The notes beneath the pieces were generated by a model. That model was not told the origin of the DNA and ran no database searches. It saw nothing but the letters and a program-made list of their open reading frames with translations. Below are positions 30,525 through 42,633 of a stretch of DNA of 64,000 nt, in pieces. The DNA is from Durusdinium trenchii. Lineage: Eukaryota; Sar; Dinophyceae; Suessiales; Symbiodiniaceae. The translations under genes were made by a program, and so were the position numbers. The DNA is taken from positions 1 to 64,000 of the forward strand of contig CAXAMN010005258.1 of assembly GCA_963970005.1 (NCBI GenBank). The letters are read 5' to 3'. Numbering within the stretch: the stretch's first letter is position 1; each line of letters begins with the position of its first letter.

Positions 30525-30761
30525 AACCTGTTCGCCACGCTAGTTCGCCATTCAGATTGGACTGCTGTTGTTCTTGACACGATGTGCGGATTCTTCAATG
30601 CTCCCGTCATCAAAGAGAATGCGAGCGACTTACGGCTTGAGAAAGTCGCCAAAGTTGTGCGAAGAAGAGCGCAACCAGTTGCGCAAGACGATATAGCGTG
30701 TTCGCCGGATTTTGACGTAATGGTGCCTTGCAGTTTGGTGGATGCTAAAGTCAGAGCATGA
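30525..30761 (+). CDS. Unidentified ORF, possible exon ending in a stop
   Basis: A + frame open from 30477 reads 'LFATLVRHSDWTAVVLDTM', 'FNAPVIKENASDLRLEKVA' and 'DFDVMVPCSLVDAKVRA' before TGA 30759-30761. Residue composition looks protein-like, but third positions are less GC-biased than in the other candidates. I do not recognise it and cannot place its 5' end. It could be a terminal exon or a relic. Confidence 0.28.
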   Translation, partial: NLFATLVRHSDWTAVVLDTMCGFFNAPVIKENASDLRLEKVAKVVRRRAQPVAQDDIACSPDFDVMVPCSLVDAKVRA

Positions 30762-30779
30762 GTGTCTTGGACTCTTCAC

Positions 30780-30860
30780 ACTACTAGGAACAAGAAGCTA
30801 CTAGATCTACTAGGGGCTCCTGGCATTGCTACTAGGAGCAAGGACGCTACTAGGAACAGC
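30780..30860 (-). repeat. CTAGTAGC-type dispersed repeat, inverted
   Basis: 'ctactaggggctcctggc' and 'gctactaggagcaaggacgc' are the reverse complement of the copies at 29438 and 30040. Confidence 0.8.
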
Positions 30861-31849
30861 GCGATGCGGCGAGCGCCCAGCGGATCCAAGCGCGAGGGAT
30901 GCGAAACGGTCAGGCTGACTGGTGGAGTGCATCCGCTGGCCCGGGAGCCAAAGGACCACCGACTGACTCACTGACGGAGAAGGGGACTCCTGCTTTACTT
31001 GGTGGATGAGGTATCCACTGGAGATGTGGGTGGGGTCAAAGCCGAACCCCATTGCGGCCGGTGTTGGGTCATAGAACCCATAGTGAAGAGGAACCTTAGG
31101 GTTTACTGACTCAGCCAACACCTGTGTACTCTGTCTTATTCCAGAGGTCACTAGGCCCAGTGACCAATCACAAAGAGGGAGACTCAAGTTCGGGGATCTT
31201 TCTCCAAGAAGACTAGACACTTCTAAAGGGGTGCGAGACTCACTTCCCCAAAATTGAACTCTTATATAGCTGACTATATACCCCCAACAAATTCATTTCA
31301 AGCACATGTCTTGGGAAGATTGAGCTTTGTATGCTCGGTGCATGATGGGGCATGAAACCACCGGCAGGTCGCCCCACAGCTGAGGTCGCCCCACCCGTGG
31401 CACAGCTGGCGCCGTTCGCCCCTCCGGCAGCGGCAGGTGCTCTGCGCGCTTCCGAAGGCATGGCTTGGTGGGGGCAGAGCTGTTTGGAAGATTTTGATTA
31501 CACAGTTTGAAGAGAATTTACATGAATTTACATATATAATTCCACATTTCTCACACATGACGTGTTGGGAACATGTGCATTCTCCCTAAGAATTGATGTG
31601 GCTGCGGTGTTCCTTTGCTTTTTTTTCTGCCATTCTCCCGAGAGAACCTCGCAGGCGTTGCAGGCGGCAGTGGCAACTTCCCCAGCTCCAGGCAGCGGAT
31701 CTCAAACGGTGTGCGGGGTGGGGCTAAAAGTGAAAGGACCAAAAGGAGGGCCCTTTTGATACGCCTAGATTGATTCAGTCTTCTTTTTTTTCTCCCAGGA
31801 ATTGGTAGGTTGCTGTTCCAATGATTCTTTTCCCTTCGCTGGGACGCAG
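30861..31849. other. Intron-like stretch
   Basis: No exon is called. A GC-richer patch at about 31365-31460 is open on the minus strand ('AAAGGANGASCATGG'-like low complexity) and is probably not coding. Confidence 0.3.
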
Positions 31850-31981
31850 CTTGAAGCGCTTAGGCCGGCGGCTGTGGCGTCCCCGAACTCCTTCCGCCCT
31901 GCAGCGCTGCCGGGCGGAGCAGCGGAGCCGGGCTCCTTTGCGCGGTGGGCGACTGAGTGGTTTCGATTGCAGGGGATCAAG
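31850..31981 (+). CDS. Candidate 132-nt exon
   Basis: Exactly 44 codons, phase 0 at both ends, between CAG 31847-31849 and a GTCAGT donor. It reads 'LEALRPAAVASPNSFRPA', 'GGAAEPGSFARWATEWF' and 'RLQGIK'. Strong GC third positions; other frames are much less protein-like. Function not recognised. Confidence 0.45.
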
Positions 31982-32676
31982 GTCAGTGGGAGGAGGATCC
32001 TGAGATCCGCGGTCTTCTTTATTTGGTTCCATTCCTTTTGGACTTCTTGGTCTCCTTTATTTGGCAAGCAATGAGGCCAACCGTCAACTCATTATGTTTT
32101 TAAAACCACACCACCACCTTTTTCACAGATGATGCCGATCATGGAAATCATGGAACTGCAGAAACCTTCGTCAAACTCCCAGAAACATCAGCCACCGGAA
32201 AACTTCTACATAGCTCGAAGATGCTCGAATCTGCTATATAGAAGTGTGTGTTTGTTGCTTCTTGGATTTCTGGATAAATCCAGAAGCAACACGCCGCCTG
32301 ACTCTGAAGCAACTGGGGTGAAAATGGGGTGACTGGAAAGAACTCTGGACTCCGAGGCCGACTTGGACCAGCCAACAGGCGGGTCTGCTCCATAGTCCTC
32401 CATCATGCTCCACAGCCCGAACAGTATCACGATGATACCGGGTAGCACTAATTATAGGTATCACTCCCTTCAAATTGGGGTCACGACCGAAGATCTTGTG
32501 GATTTTTGACCCATTTACACTGATCGTTTCTAGGGTAAGACGAGCCAATACCTAAACCAAGCACGTGGGTAATGCATGCTCCGTACAAGTTTGCAGTGCT
32601 GTCTTTGTTAGGGCCAAAAATTGTGGTTCTTCTCCGCAAACTGAATTTCAGGGTCAGCAGGGTTCTTCTCCTCCAG

Positions 32677-32778
32677 GCTCCAAGCATGCCTGGAATGCCC
32701 GGCATGCCTTTCTCAAGGCGATGTCGACACATGTGCCTTTCTCGCGGGTGTTGGCGATGGTGATTTTCCTCTCAAAAG
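32677..32778 (+). CDS. Candidate 102-nt exon encoding a hydrophobic helix
   Basis: Acceptor 'ttcttctcctccag' has a good pyrimidine tract and the donor is GTACCG. The preferred frame starts after two bases and leaves one. It reads 'HAWNARHAFLKAMSTHV' and 'FSRVLAMVIFLSK'. The single base left fits the two-base start of the candidate at 33278. An alternative frame ('PSMPGMPGMPF') ends earlier at GTGTTG. Confidence 0.4.
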
Positions 32779-33277
32779 GTACCGTCGATGACCCGGTTTT
32801 CACTTGGCGTGCCTTCACGCCTGCTGAGGCATGGCAGGCCGTGTCAAGTCACTGCTAGCTACCTTTTTGGAAATCGATCGGATGGTTGCGCCGCAAACCC
32901 TGCCTGCGAGTTCCAAAGCAACCAGGTATAAGGTGATGGACTGGACAGTGACGGACTTGGACAGGGTTCACTTTTGTTTTGTAGCCCTGACTGACTTTTG
33001 TCATAGTTTCTCTATAAGGAAGCCTATCTGCCTGTCAGAAGGACCTAAGGAAGACCTTGCTGGGAGGCTTTTTTTGACACGAATTCCTTTCAGCTCGACT
33101 CGGCTAGCCTGCGCTAGCCTAGCCTGCTAGCTGCTGCTAGCCGCTGCTAGCCAAGGTCAATCACATAGGTAAGCTTCTCACAGTTGGTTCCGATGGAATG
33201 AACACCATGGGACCGCTCTGAGCGGTGGATGGGCCTTCAGGGATTGGGCTCGTCGCACGCCTGAACTCCGTGGTCAG

Positions 33278-33357
33278 GAGTTCTGGTGCTCCTTCCAGCG
33301 CCGACCTGCGTGCGGGCGATGGACATGACCCGGCCGAAGAACCTAGCGGAAGATCTG
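33278..33357 (+). CDS. Candidate 80-nt exon
   Basis: From CAG 33275-33277 to a GTGAGA donor, the frame starts after two bases and ends in phase 0. It reads 'VLVLLPAPTCVRAMDMTRPK' and 'NLAEDL'. Phase agrees with the upstream candidate 32677-32778. Not recognised. Confidence 0.4.
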
Positions 33358-36300
33358 GTGAGAGCCTTTCCAATCTGATTCCCTAGCGGATGATGTGGAT
33401 GTGCATTCAATCTGATACTTTGATTCTGTTCTACCAACAGCTTGGCTTCAATTTGCTCGCCTTCCAGTTTCATTATGAAAACACCGTGAAACTTGATTTC
33501 AAAAAGGCTTGCATCCTGATTTAACCCTTCCTGTGCTTCAGTATGTCTGGGTATTGTTCTGAATGCCTTGATCGACTTGTCACGAAAGGTAGCTTGAGCT
33601 ACCTGAGTTCTCCTTGCCTTAGCAAAAATGTATTACAATCAGGAGTTGGCATTGTGCATTGAGTTTGGTCCTGTAAGAGTTGATTCTGTTCGTCGGGGGG
33701 GGGGGGCCTGGATCAAATCCCCCCTCCGCCGGTTCACGCCGTCATGGACTTTTACCAGGGTTGCTTGTGATTGCCTGCTACCTTTCGTTCACCCCCTCCT
33801 CTCTCAAGTATTCTTTTTCTTTGTCGGTTGCTTGAAACGCTTGCATCTGGATTTGATAGCTCTAGCAGTGAGTTCTTTTTCTTAAGGCCGGATTCGATAC
33901 CTTTGTTTGATCCACACTCGCAGCTTGCATTCTCTCTCTCTCTCTCTGTGTCTGGCTCTCAAGCTTACCAGCAGTTTTCCAATCTCTCAAAGATTGCTAT
34001 GCTTTACCGCCGGGCGGTGGCCAATGCAGACGAGCAAGAGGCCGATTGGGTTAGCAGGCTACTCACAAGTCTTCCAAAAAGTATAGGTGAGTGGTGAGTG
34101 GCAAGCAGCTACTAGTACCCAGAAGCTACCAGTAACAAAGGGCATCGCAAAGAAAACGGAGCGATCGGACGCTAGTCGCTACGAACGGGGCACTCCTGGC
34201 ATTGCCACTAAGACTATGTAACAAGAGCCTAAGCCGCCTCGGCCGACCCTGGTTTCCTCGTCCGAGCCCTTGGACGACGGCACGCGACACGACTGGCGCG
34301 AGACACACGTATGGGTTGAAGCAGGACAAGGCTTTGGGGGAGAGTGTGGGTGACGCCTTGACCTCTGCTGCAGAGCGTTGGGAAAAGGAACCAAATGCAG
34401 GCAGTGCTGCTGTCAAGGAAATCGCAAGACCAGACGCGAAGAGGGCAAAGAACAGACGCCAAATCCATGGGTCTTTGTGACATGTTGTGACCACAAGGAC
34501 TGGGAGACGCTGGAACCGTCTCCGGGACAAACTGCTTGTTCAGAACCGTCTCCGTCAGAACTCTCCGCCTCTGTCGCTCATTTTCCCATGAGTGCTGACA
34601 CCTTCAACAAGTAGGCGCTTACACGGGTAGCCTCAAAAAACTCTTTCACGGCAAGATCGAGTCTCGTTTTCGGAACTTTTTCCTCCTACTTGAATCCTGA
34701 TTCAAGCCTTCTAAATCACGTTTTCAGCCTGAGCCACAGTTCAATTATGCCCACCATCTAGTGGATTTTTGTTTTAGCATGCCTATATCATTGTGTGTGA
34801 CCCAAGCTCTGTTTGGCTGCTCGCCTAGAATGCCGCGCGTTTGCTTTTGAGGAACAGTCAATTCTGACGATTCTATGTGCGAGAGTCCAACTGGATGATT
34901 TTTGTTTGCCTTGGATGTTCACACATGGTGATTCTGGCTCGTTTTTTGTCTCGTGCATCCATTCCTTTCTACTATCTTCGCCAACTCTGGAATCTTGGAT
35001 TTCGCAAGTACCAAACCCAAAGAATCTGTAGCAATCCACAACACCTTTGCTTTGATGAAACCCTTCTTTTGGAATCGCTGCCCTCTCTTCCCACCCACTG
35101 GGCGACCCGATTCTTCCGAGGTGCATTTCGCCGTCCGAGGCGTGGTCGATCGGTGAGTCACTCATCAATTGGATGCTCTTTTCTCGAAGGGCTGCTGGGC
35201 TATGCTGGGCTGAAAGATCTCATGCAATGAACACAGTGTTGGGCCACGCTGAGCTGAGAGTCTCAAGCGAAAAACTGCGAGGTTTTGGTTTGGTTCGCTT
35301 TGGTCAGGGGTTCATGACTCATGACATGTGTTCGGCTCACCCTTCGGTTGAGAATCTTTAGGAGCTCGGGGGCAGAGTCTGCACCGCCGTAGAGGCTACA
35401 TGAGGTTATCACTTTCAGTGTACAAATCCAGGCACTTTTTCGGAGCGACCGGACGCTAAGAACGGGGCGCTCCTGGCCGAAGCTACGAACGGAACAAGAG
35501 GACTCTACCAACGGAGCAGGAGCAAAGGGCATCGCAAAGACAACGGAGCGATCGGACGCTACGATCGGATGGATTCGATGACCTTCGACGCCAGCACCGG
35601 TGCAGGCGCCGAAGTGAAGGCGGCCCGGTGGGAAAGCACAGGCGCAGCATCTTTTCGACGGGTGTCGGCGTGGGGCGAGGACCCGTGGTGCTTCCCAATC
35701 CTTGCTCTCCCCATATGTAGTGACCTCAGATCTCGGTGTAGGACCTCATTGCCATAGCATCCCATGTGCAAAGAGCTTTTTCCACTGACGGGAAGGCCTT
35801 TTTGCTCGGGTGGTTGGTATGTTGGTGGACGATGAACCTCGGGTAGTCCTGGGTCCCACTGGGACGTTGACTTTCGTGAAAGCCGATCCATTCCAGAAGA
35901 AATCACCGAAGGTCGCTTCAGCTACCTGAGTTCTCCTTGCGCAAAACATTTCTTGACATGTCTGACATGTCCGAATGACAGCTCAACCGTCCGGTACCGG
36001 AGTCGGACGTCCACCTCGTTGGCTGCGGTGGGGAACCGGCTCTGGGGCGGCAGACTTGGAGGGTTCTCCGCTAGGTGGCCGAACAGTGGCCTCTCTCTCG
36101 ACCGAGGCTGGGAGCTATAGACTATAGAGCATATTTGAGCCATGTCCTTGGGCGAATGTGATCATGCAACAGGATCCATGATAGATAGAAAATGATGGAA
36201 CCGCTTTCAGAGTATCTTTCAGAGGAATCAAAATACACATCACAAGAAATCTAAAAATATTTGTGGCAACTTTTGACCAAAATAACACAATCCTGTGGTT

Positions 36301-37233
36301 TGGGTCGGCCCCCGCGGTTCGTGCTGCAAGGAGAAGGAGGAGGGAGGCCAACCATGACTGTCTCCAAAGGGTTCCTATAACATCCTCTAACCAAAGATGT
36401 TCTCCATCGCCCATTGAAGATGTGGGTTCTAATTGCTCATGTAGCCCAGGCATGCCCAGGCACTGATTGAAGAAGGATCCATGGAAGAAGAGTCACTTAA
36501 AGAGCGTCTTTGTTTTCGGGCAGAGCTCCAGAGTGTCGCTGTTCAGAGCTCCAGATCAAAAGACTCTCTTTCAGATTCTTTCAGAATCAAGTCGATCAAG
36601 TCTCAAACTCACGGACTCCAAGATCCAGGTCGCCTCTTTTTCTTCCCTCGTGCAGCTCTTGAGGGTGTCACCCCCTACCGATACAGAGGTTTTCGATCCG
36701 CAAAAGCATCGGTTGCGTCTCGGCATCGCTGAGAGGTCTCTGCCGCTGGATCAGCTCAGTGGCTTGGAGAAGGAGAAGAGTTGCAAATATGGGTCTCACC
36801 AGGTTTGGGGTGAGAGAATTATAGGAGACCAGGTTCAAAGGATGATTGACATGTTGGACGACTTGAAGACTTCGAGCCAAAGCAGATAATTTGATGAAGA
36901 GACCACTTGATATACTGTATCTTGATCCATATATTGAGTTTTGAGAATGCCCTTGAAATACGTTTGACATTCTACACAGCTGGGGTGGCTCGAAGATATC
37001 TGGGGTGGTTCTTGGCCTATTGATGGTTGAGAATGGCGACCGCTGTAGAGCCTTAAGCCAACCCAGACATCAAAGACCCATGGAGTTGGCTTCTGATGTT
37101 GGAATGTTGGGCACAATGTTTTACCCCGAACCAAGAAGTTTCTTAAATTAAGATCTGATTCCTGCCCTTAGAAAAAAACAACCATGTCTCTTTCCTTCCC
37201 TTCCTCCGCCCCGGCGCCGCTCGCCGGTCGCAG
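33358..37233. other. Long intronic or intergenic stretch with repeats and weak exon islands
   Basis: Two weak islands: about 34230-34330 ('TLVSSSEPLDDGTRHDW' in one + frame) and about 35570-35700 ('EVKAARWESTGAASFRR'); neither has clear splice sites. A (CT)n tract lies at 33931-33950. CTACGAACGG-type repeats lie at 34105-34218 and 35440-35570. A pair of related 35-bp copies lies at 33583-33618 and 35905-35940. No other gene is supported. Confidence 0.3.
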
Positions 37234-37290
37234 CCTGCTGCGCGTGCCGCGCGGCTCAGGCTGGCCATGGCGCCCAGCGCCGGAAGCCTG
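37234..37290 (+). CDS. Candidate 57-nt exon
   Basis: A pyrimidine-rich tract ('tctctttccttcccttcctc') lies upstream, then CAG 37231-37233. Nineteen codons read 'PAARAARLRLAMAPSAGSL' before a GTGAGC donor. Phase 0 at both ends, but the other frames are also open, so the reading is uncertain. Confidence 0.33.
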
Positions 37291-39827
37291 GTGAGCAACA
37301 GCGATCCACAGGTCGGGGCCGTTGAGGTTCGTGGTGTTTTTGGCCCATCGAAGCTGCTGGAAGAACTAGGGTTTCTTTTGGGCAGAAAGCATCGACACGC
37401 GAGGAAAGACTCCTGTCAGGAAGCCAGACACCACTATAAATTGAGATTAACAAAGATCGAAATACATAAATCGGAATCATTATGGAAAGCCAATATTAAT
37501 ATAGCCGATCAGGCCACGCTGGTGATCTCTTGCTCTATCACTTCACTCACTCCACAGGTGGGTGCCTTGCGTTCCGAGATCGAAGGCGCGGGTGTTGAGT
37601 GCTGCGGCGCTGCGTCAAAACATGGTATCAGTTTCGCCATAAAGGATGCCATGAGAGAAAGAAGAACACAACAAATCAAAAAAAAACATCCATCAAATCC
37701 ACCAACAGCATATAATATATAATATATATATAATATATATTCAGACTCCAAGATTGGCTGGGAACACCCGCAGAACTCTGCGGTCAATTGAGGCGAACCT
37801 CCTGGGTTCAACATGGATTGCCCAACCGTTGGAATGAGCTCCCTCCGGTGAGCTTGCTAGTATTTGCTAGTGGTCAATCCTCATCGTTCAGAAGCCCCTT
37901 GCTGGGCGGGATATGTATCTTGAAGGATATCTCGGGCCCCCTTTCGTCCTGAGGCATTTGGTCGTTATGAATCAATGAAAGGTGAACCTGGCTTTGTATG
38001 GTAGACGCACCCACGGCATTTACCATGAATATCCATGAATGATTTTCTCAGCACATGAACCTGTAGCCCAACGTTGTTTCATGAGGCTTGCGGGCTGAGC
38101 TGGATGCCTTGAAAACACTGCTGGATGAAGGAGCGAGAGAAGTGGTGAAGATGTGTCGTTGGATGTGAGATTGATGGGAGATTTGGGTGTACTTCCCAAT
38201 ACGCAGAGGGAAGTGGTCAATTTCTTTTGGACGCTTCCATTTGCTCTTCGTTCTTGTTCCACTTTTGGTTAGAAAGGACGCCTTCAATGAAGTTCTGTTG
38301 GAGCTCTTCATTTGAGTCAACCCCTCCAGGCTCATTGCTTGTGGCTCATTGCGGTTCAGTTGACAACAAAGTTGTCGAACTGAGCCTTTGGGTGGACGTC
38401 AACCACCTCTCCACTGAAAGCGCCTTCAATAAGAAAGGTGTGCGAGTGATGTTTGGGGCGCCAACACCATCTTGACCAAGCATCTCCACCCTGACCCTGC
38501 TTTGTCCAACTAGACATGTTTCACATGTCAAACATCAGACAGGTGCACTTTCCCAACTTGACCAGAAACACACCAACAATCTGCCAGCTTCTTCTGGGCG
38601 GGCTCCCAATGTGTGTGGGCGCACCCTTTTGACCCCACCCACCCCACCTATATATCCCACCTATCCCACCCATCCCACCCATGCAGTCTACACACACCAC
38701 TCCCTGCACCTTCTGCCCCTTGTGGGGTGGGGTATTGAACCGCCTCGCGGTTTGCGTGGTTTCCCCGCCATGGCGCGGATCGCGCGGCGGTCGCTGCGGA
38801 TCAAAGGGCTGCCGCTCTTCAGCCGCTTGTTTTCGAAGCGTCGACGGTGGAAGCGCATGAAAGCGCACCGCCGTGTCCAGGAGGGTGAGAAGTCGACCAG
38901 CGAGCCAAGTCGGACCGGAAACAGCTAGTTAATTAGTTGTGACCGGTGGATGATCCAAGACAGACTTTGACGCTGGTGAAAGGTAGGTTCTCTTGGGGTT
39001 TTCCCCAGCATTGGCCTCGACCCAGTGATGACTTGTACTTGAACCCCCCCCAGAAAAGCCAGGGCCTTCGAAGGGCCGCGAAGTTGGATCCGTGGGCACC
39101 TTTGAGGCCTTGGTCATCCGTGGTCCTCGGTGGTGCCACTGAGCCCCAGAACGCGTCTTGCGGACCGCGCGTCTTGCGCGCGTTCCGCGGAACGTGCGCG
39201 CCAGTGCAGAGCTCGCTTGCGGTTTGGGGGGGTGGATGAAGGTGACCACTGGGGAGTGGTCGGTTGGTCGGTTTTCTGCACAGGGACTCCTTGAAGGTGT
39301 GGTGAAGTTGCTGAGTTGGATGGAGGGGCCCCCAAGACCACGAAGCTTTCTTTTTCACACGAATGATAATGTAAGCCTACATCAGGTAAGAGGAGGAAAG
39401 GGCACACCACGCAGTGTGGCTGCGCTTCCCCTGAATCTTAGCTTCCTCCTGTTTTGGCTCTCTTTGAGCTCGCATCCTCCTATGGCCCCCCCGTGCGAGT
39501 CTTCTCTTCTGCGGCAATACCAGTTTTTTGTTTTTTTTTTTGCGGCAAAACACGAAGTCAGTGCCTTCAGGGTCGTGATATTCAGATCATTGCTGTTGCT
39601 TCTGCGGACATTCGGTACCGCGCAGACGCTGACTGAGGAATGCCGAGGGGAAGCTGGCCCTGAGCCTCTTTGAACCTCGCTTCGTGGTGGGGGGAACCTG
39701 GTCAGTTCTGTGCGCTGACCACACTCTTGGTAGGGACGGATCGTGAACAAAGGGAAACAGATGGCAACCCCGGTGATCAGCTCTTTCGTGGGGTTCTGAT
39801 TTGAATGGAGTTTCTAATAATAATAGC
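37291..39827. other. Intronic or intergenic stretch with weak exon islands
   Basis: Weak islands: about 38770-38884, an Arg-rich frame ('RRSLRIKGLPLFSRLFS') before a GTGAGA donor; and about 39054-39230 after 'cccccccag' ('LRRAAKLDPWAPLRPW'). Both have several open frames. An AT tract lies at about 37706-37742. No other feature is seen. Confidence 0.3.
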
Positions 39828-40000
39828 TTCTTGTTGCTACTAGTAAGGCCAGGAGCCCCTAGTAGCTTCTTGTTTATACTAGTAAGGCACTTGTTACTAG
39901 AAGCGATGCACTTGTTTCTAATAGCTTCTTGTTACTAGTAGTAAGGCACTTGTTACTAGTAGCGATGCACTTGTTACTAGTAGCTTCTTGTTCCTAGTAA
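39828..40000 (+). repeat. CTAGTAGC-type dispersed repeat, long array
   Basis: About 170 bp of 'tactagtagcgatgcacttg', 'tagtaaggcacttgttacta' and related units in direct orientation. It is the longest array of the family in the window. Confidence 0.8.
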
Positions 40001-41209
40001 GTGATTTGAATGGACTTGATGTTGGTTTGGACCATTTAGACGTGAGTTTTTGGTGCCAAAGAATCACTCGTCTTTTGGTCGAGCGCTGCAGGCGTGAGTT
40101 TCTTCGGCCAACCTCCAGTGGTCGAAAAGGGAAGCCGTTCCGAAGAAAACCGCCTAGGAGGTGGCAAGCAAGTTGCTGCCCCCTCGTGGGGATGCCAGAT
40201 TTGGATATGCTGAGACTTTCGGCAGCAGGGGCGGGGCATTGAAGATGGAAGTGGTTTCTGGGGTTTCGAACAAGGAAAGGTCTCATAGGGGTGTGTTGGA
40301 AAAGGATCCTGGAGATTGCATCCGTCATGAAATTCTTGGGTCTGGTAGGTCTTGCTTTATCTTTGCATCTTAACGCAAACGTGGCACAATAGCCCGAATG
40401 GCCAAGAACGCGTGAATGCCGCAAAACGCTCCAAACAAGCACAACGACATCCCAACAAACACAAAAGGCAGCAAAAGGCCAACACGCTGCAGATCCAGGA
40501 CTTCTAATGTCCACCTCTGATTTATCAGTAGGCCCCCCCCCCCAAGAAAGACCTCAAATAGATAATATAAAGACTGTTTTCAACTGTTTAGTATTTGTAG
40601 AGATTTTTCCTTTAGTATAGTGGTGATGGGTTGCTGTGCTTGCTGTGCTGTGCTTCTTGCTTTCTTTCAAGGCAGGATTTTTTTCAGGACATTTTTTAAA
40701 GGCTGGATTTGGGACATTTTTTAAAGGCTGAATTTGGGATACCTAGGGCCAGGGGTGAAAACATTTAGCTTTATTTGGGGGGAATTTATTAATCTGTTCT
40801 GGGATTTGCTTAGCTTTATTCAAGGGATATTTATAAATCTGAAGTCGACATTATGTTAAAGACATCTCCAGGGTGATGTCAAGAAAAGGGTTCAATTATG
40901 TTCAATCCCTTCCTACGGCTCGCTTCGTAGAGCCGCGCACCCGATCCCTGGTGTCAGCGAGGTCCTATCCCCCCCCGGGAACGGACCTCCGGCGTGTTGG
41001 CCAACATCGAGGACTCATTTGGCCGGTTGGGGGGTCCCAACTGACCGAATTTGAGCAGCAAAATAGCATGGAACAAGAACCGCTAATTAGTAGCAAAGGG
41101 CAAGAACGCTACAAACGTAGCTCCCGGCCGTACTACTAGCAACAAGAATGCTACCTAGCTTGATGACTTGACGAATGACTAGTGGAGCATCCTTCTTTTT
41201 TCGGAGTCT
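40001..41209. other. Intron-like stretch
   Basis: No exon is called. A near-duplicate pair 'ggacattttttaaaggctg' lies at about 40687-40736, and a CTACGAACGG/CTAGTAGC remnant at 41075-41155. A long minus-strand ORF (39918-40514) runs through repeat DNA and is rejected. Confidence 0.3.
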
Positions 41210-41459
41210 TCCACTCCGGCCGTTGACCCCCGGTCGAAGGGAGGGGACACGACTTCGTCTCCCGTTTCGTGTCCCGGTCGTCTCCGTTTCTCGACCGGTC
41301 GGCGAAGCGAGCGAAACGACTCGGCAGGACCATCGTTGGGTCGATGAGGGACACGAAGAGTTCGTGCAAGGCTATGGCAGCGGATCGCAGGCCGGGCCGT
41401 GGTCGTGGTGTCCGTGCCACCGGGATGAAAACGGTGACCGGTTAGGTTGGCCGAGGGAG
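41210..41459 (+). CDS. Candidate exon, up to 83 codons
   Basis: One + frame reads 'RVPVVSVSRPVGEASETTR', 'DHRWVDEGHEEFVQGYGSG' and 'CPCHRDENGDRLGWPRE' and meets a GTAGGT donor exactly in phase 0 at 41460. The 5' end is uncertain (AG near 41208). The CxCH-rich end could bind metal but I recognise no domain. The overlapping minus ORF (41151-41420) is a shadow. Confidence 0.42.
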
Positions 41460-41545
41460 GTAGGTGAGCTAGGCTGGTAGCTAGTAGCTAGGGACTCGCT
41501 AGTAGCTAACAAGTAAGCTTCTAGGTACAGGATGCTCCTACATAT

Positions 41546-41606
41546 GGACGCAGGATAGCGCTCGCACTAATGATTTGGTTGCTAGATTTTTAGGGAAACT
41601 TATATA
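41546..41606 (+). repeat. Dispersed repeat, copy 1 of a pair
   Basis: 'gacgcaggatagcgctcgca' to 'tttttagggaaactta' recurs with a short deletion at 42577-42633. Both copies follow a CTAGTAG-type stretch at similar spacing, so the repeated unit is probably composite. Confidence 0.7.
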
Positions 41607-42576
41607 TTGAATGTTGTTCACTTTGATCGCAAGCATTGCGCAGCCTTCCCTCCTTCGAAACAAGATTGGGAGGTTGTGAAGTCCATCATTTTTCGATATT
41701 CCTGTGTCCTCCATCATCACTTCTGCCAGGGTTACTAGTGATTGCCTGCTACCTTTCGTTCACCCCTCCTCTCAAGCTTTTCGATATTCAGATGCCTATG
41801 GGTCAAAGCCCGGAGACCTCAGTTTGACCACCGAACATGAAGATGCCACCGACCTGAGCGGAAGACCAGGTGCAGCTCTTGGCGAATGCCCAGCACCGTT
41901 TCCGAATCCTGAAAGCGCGTGGGGACGCCCTGAGCATGGGAAGTGGAGTGATGAGGGAAGGACGACTGCGGATTGACTCCGTTGCAGTTCTGTAGAATCA
42001 ATCCACAGGATTGATAGATAAGTTACAAGATGTTACAAGTGAAGTTCCAAGTCTGATAAGATAATAGAAGATGTTACACAAGTCTCAGATGGGTCAAAAC
42101 ATGGAGCTCAAAAGGACCCTGGTAGGTTGACCTGGCTGCTGTCAACCAAGGTCGGTTTTGTTTCACAGCCAGGTAGGTAGGGAGATAGTCAGATAGTGCA
42201 GATAGTGCAGATATGACGCTTAGTTGTGGGATCCTGTGGGCATCCACTGCAGGGTCACACAGGATCCAGGATGGGTCAAAAAGGGATCAATTTGGGCCAC
42301 TTTGAGTGATCTTATAGCTGTCCACTGGCCTTTGTTAAGGATATTCACCACACACCACACTATGGTCCTTCAATCATCATCCTTTTGATTGGCACTGAGG
42401 CAAAGAGCAGCAGGAGGGCGTTGACTTGTACTATGCAAATGTGCAGTTGATGACCGAGAGAGATTTGCAGAGGTGAGGGAGTTTTCTTTTATTCTTTTTC
42501 TTTTAGTCCCGCTCCCCCCCCTCCCTACTTAATTAAGTAAGGGACTAGTAAGCTAGTAGCTACTAGTACGCTACTA
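41607..42576. other. Intron-like stretch
   Basis: No exon is called. Sequence at about 41722-41780 repeats one at about 33752-33812 ('gattgcctgctacctttcgt'). A short 'agatagtgc' duplication lies at about 42189-42212. Confidence 0.3.
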
Positions 42577-42633
42577 GCATGGACGCAGGATAGCGCTCGC
42601 ACTAATTTGGTTACGATATTTTTAGGGAAACTT
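42577..42633 (+). repeat. Dispersed repeat, copy 2 of a pair
   Basis: Matches 41546-41606 with a few-base deletion after 'gcgctcgcactaat'. Preceded by 'agctactagtacgctactag', a CTAGTAG-type fragment. Confidence 0.7.

Noticed and set aside
39918..40514. Minus-strand ORF of 198 codons
   Set aside because: It begins or ends in the CTAGTAGC repeat and shows the repeat-typical 'LLVTSALLLVT' string.
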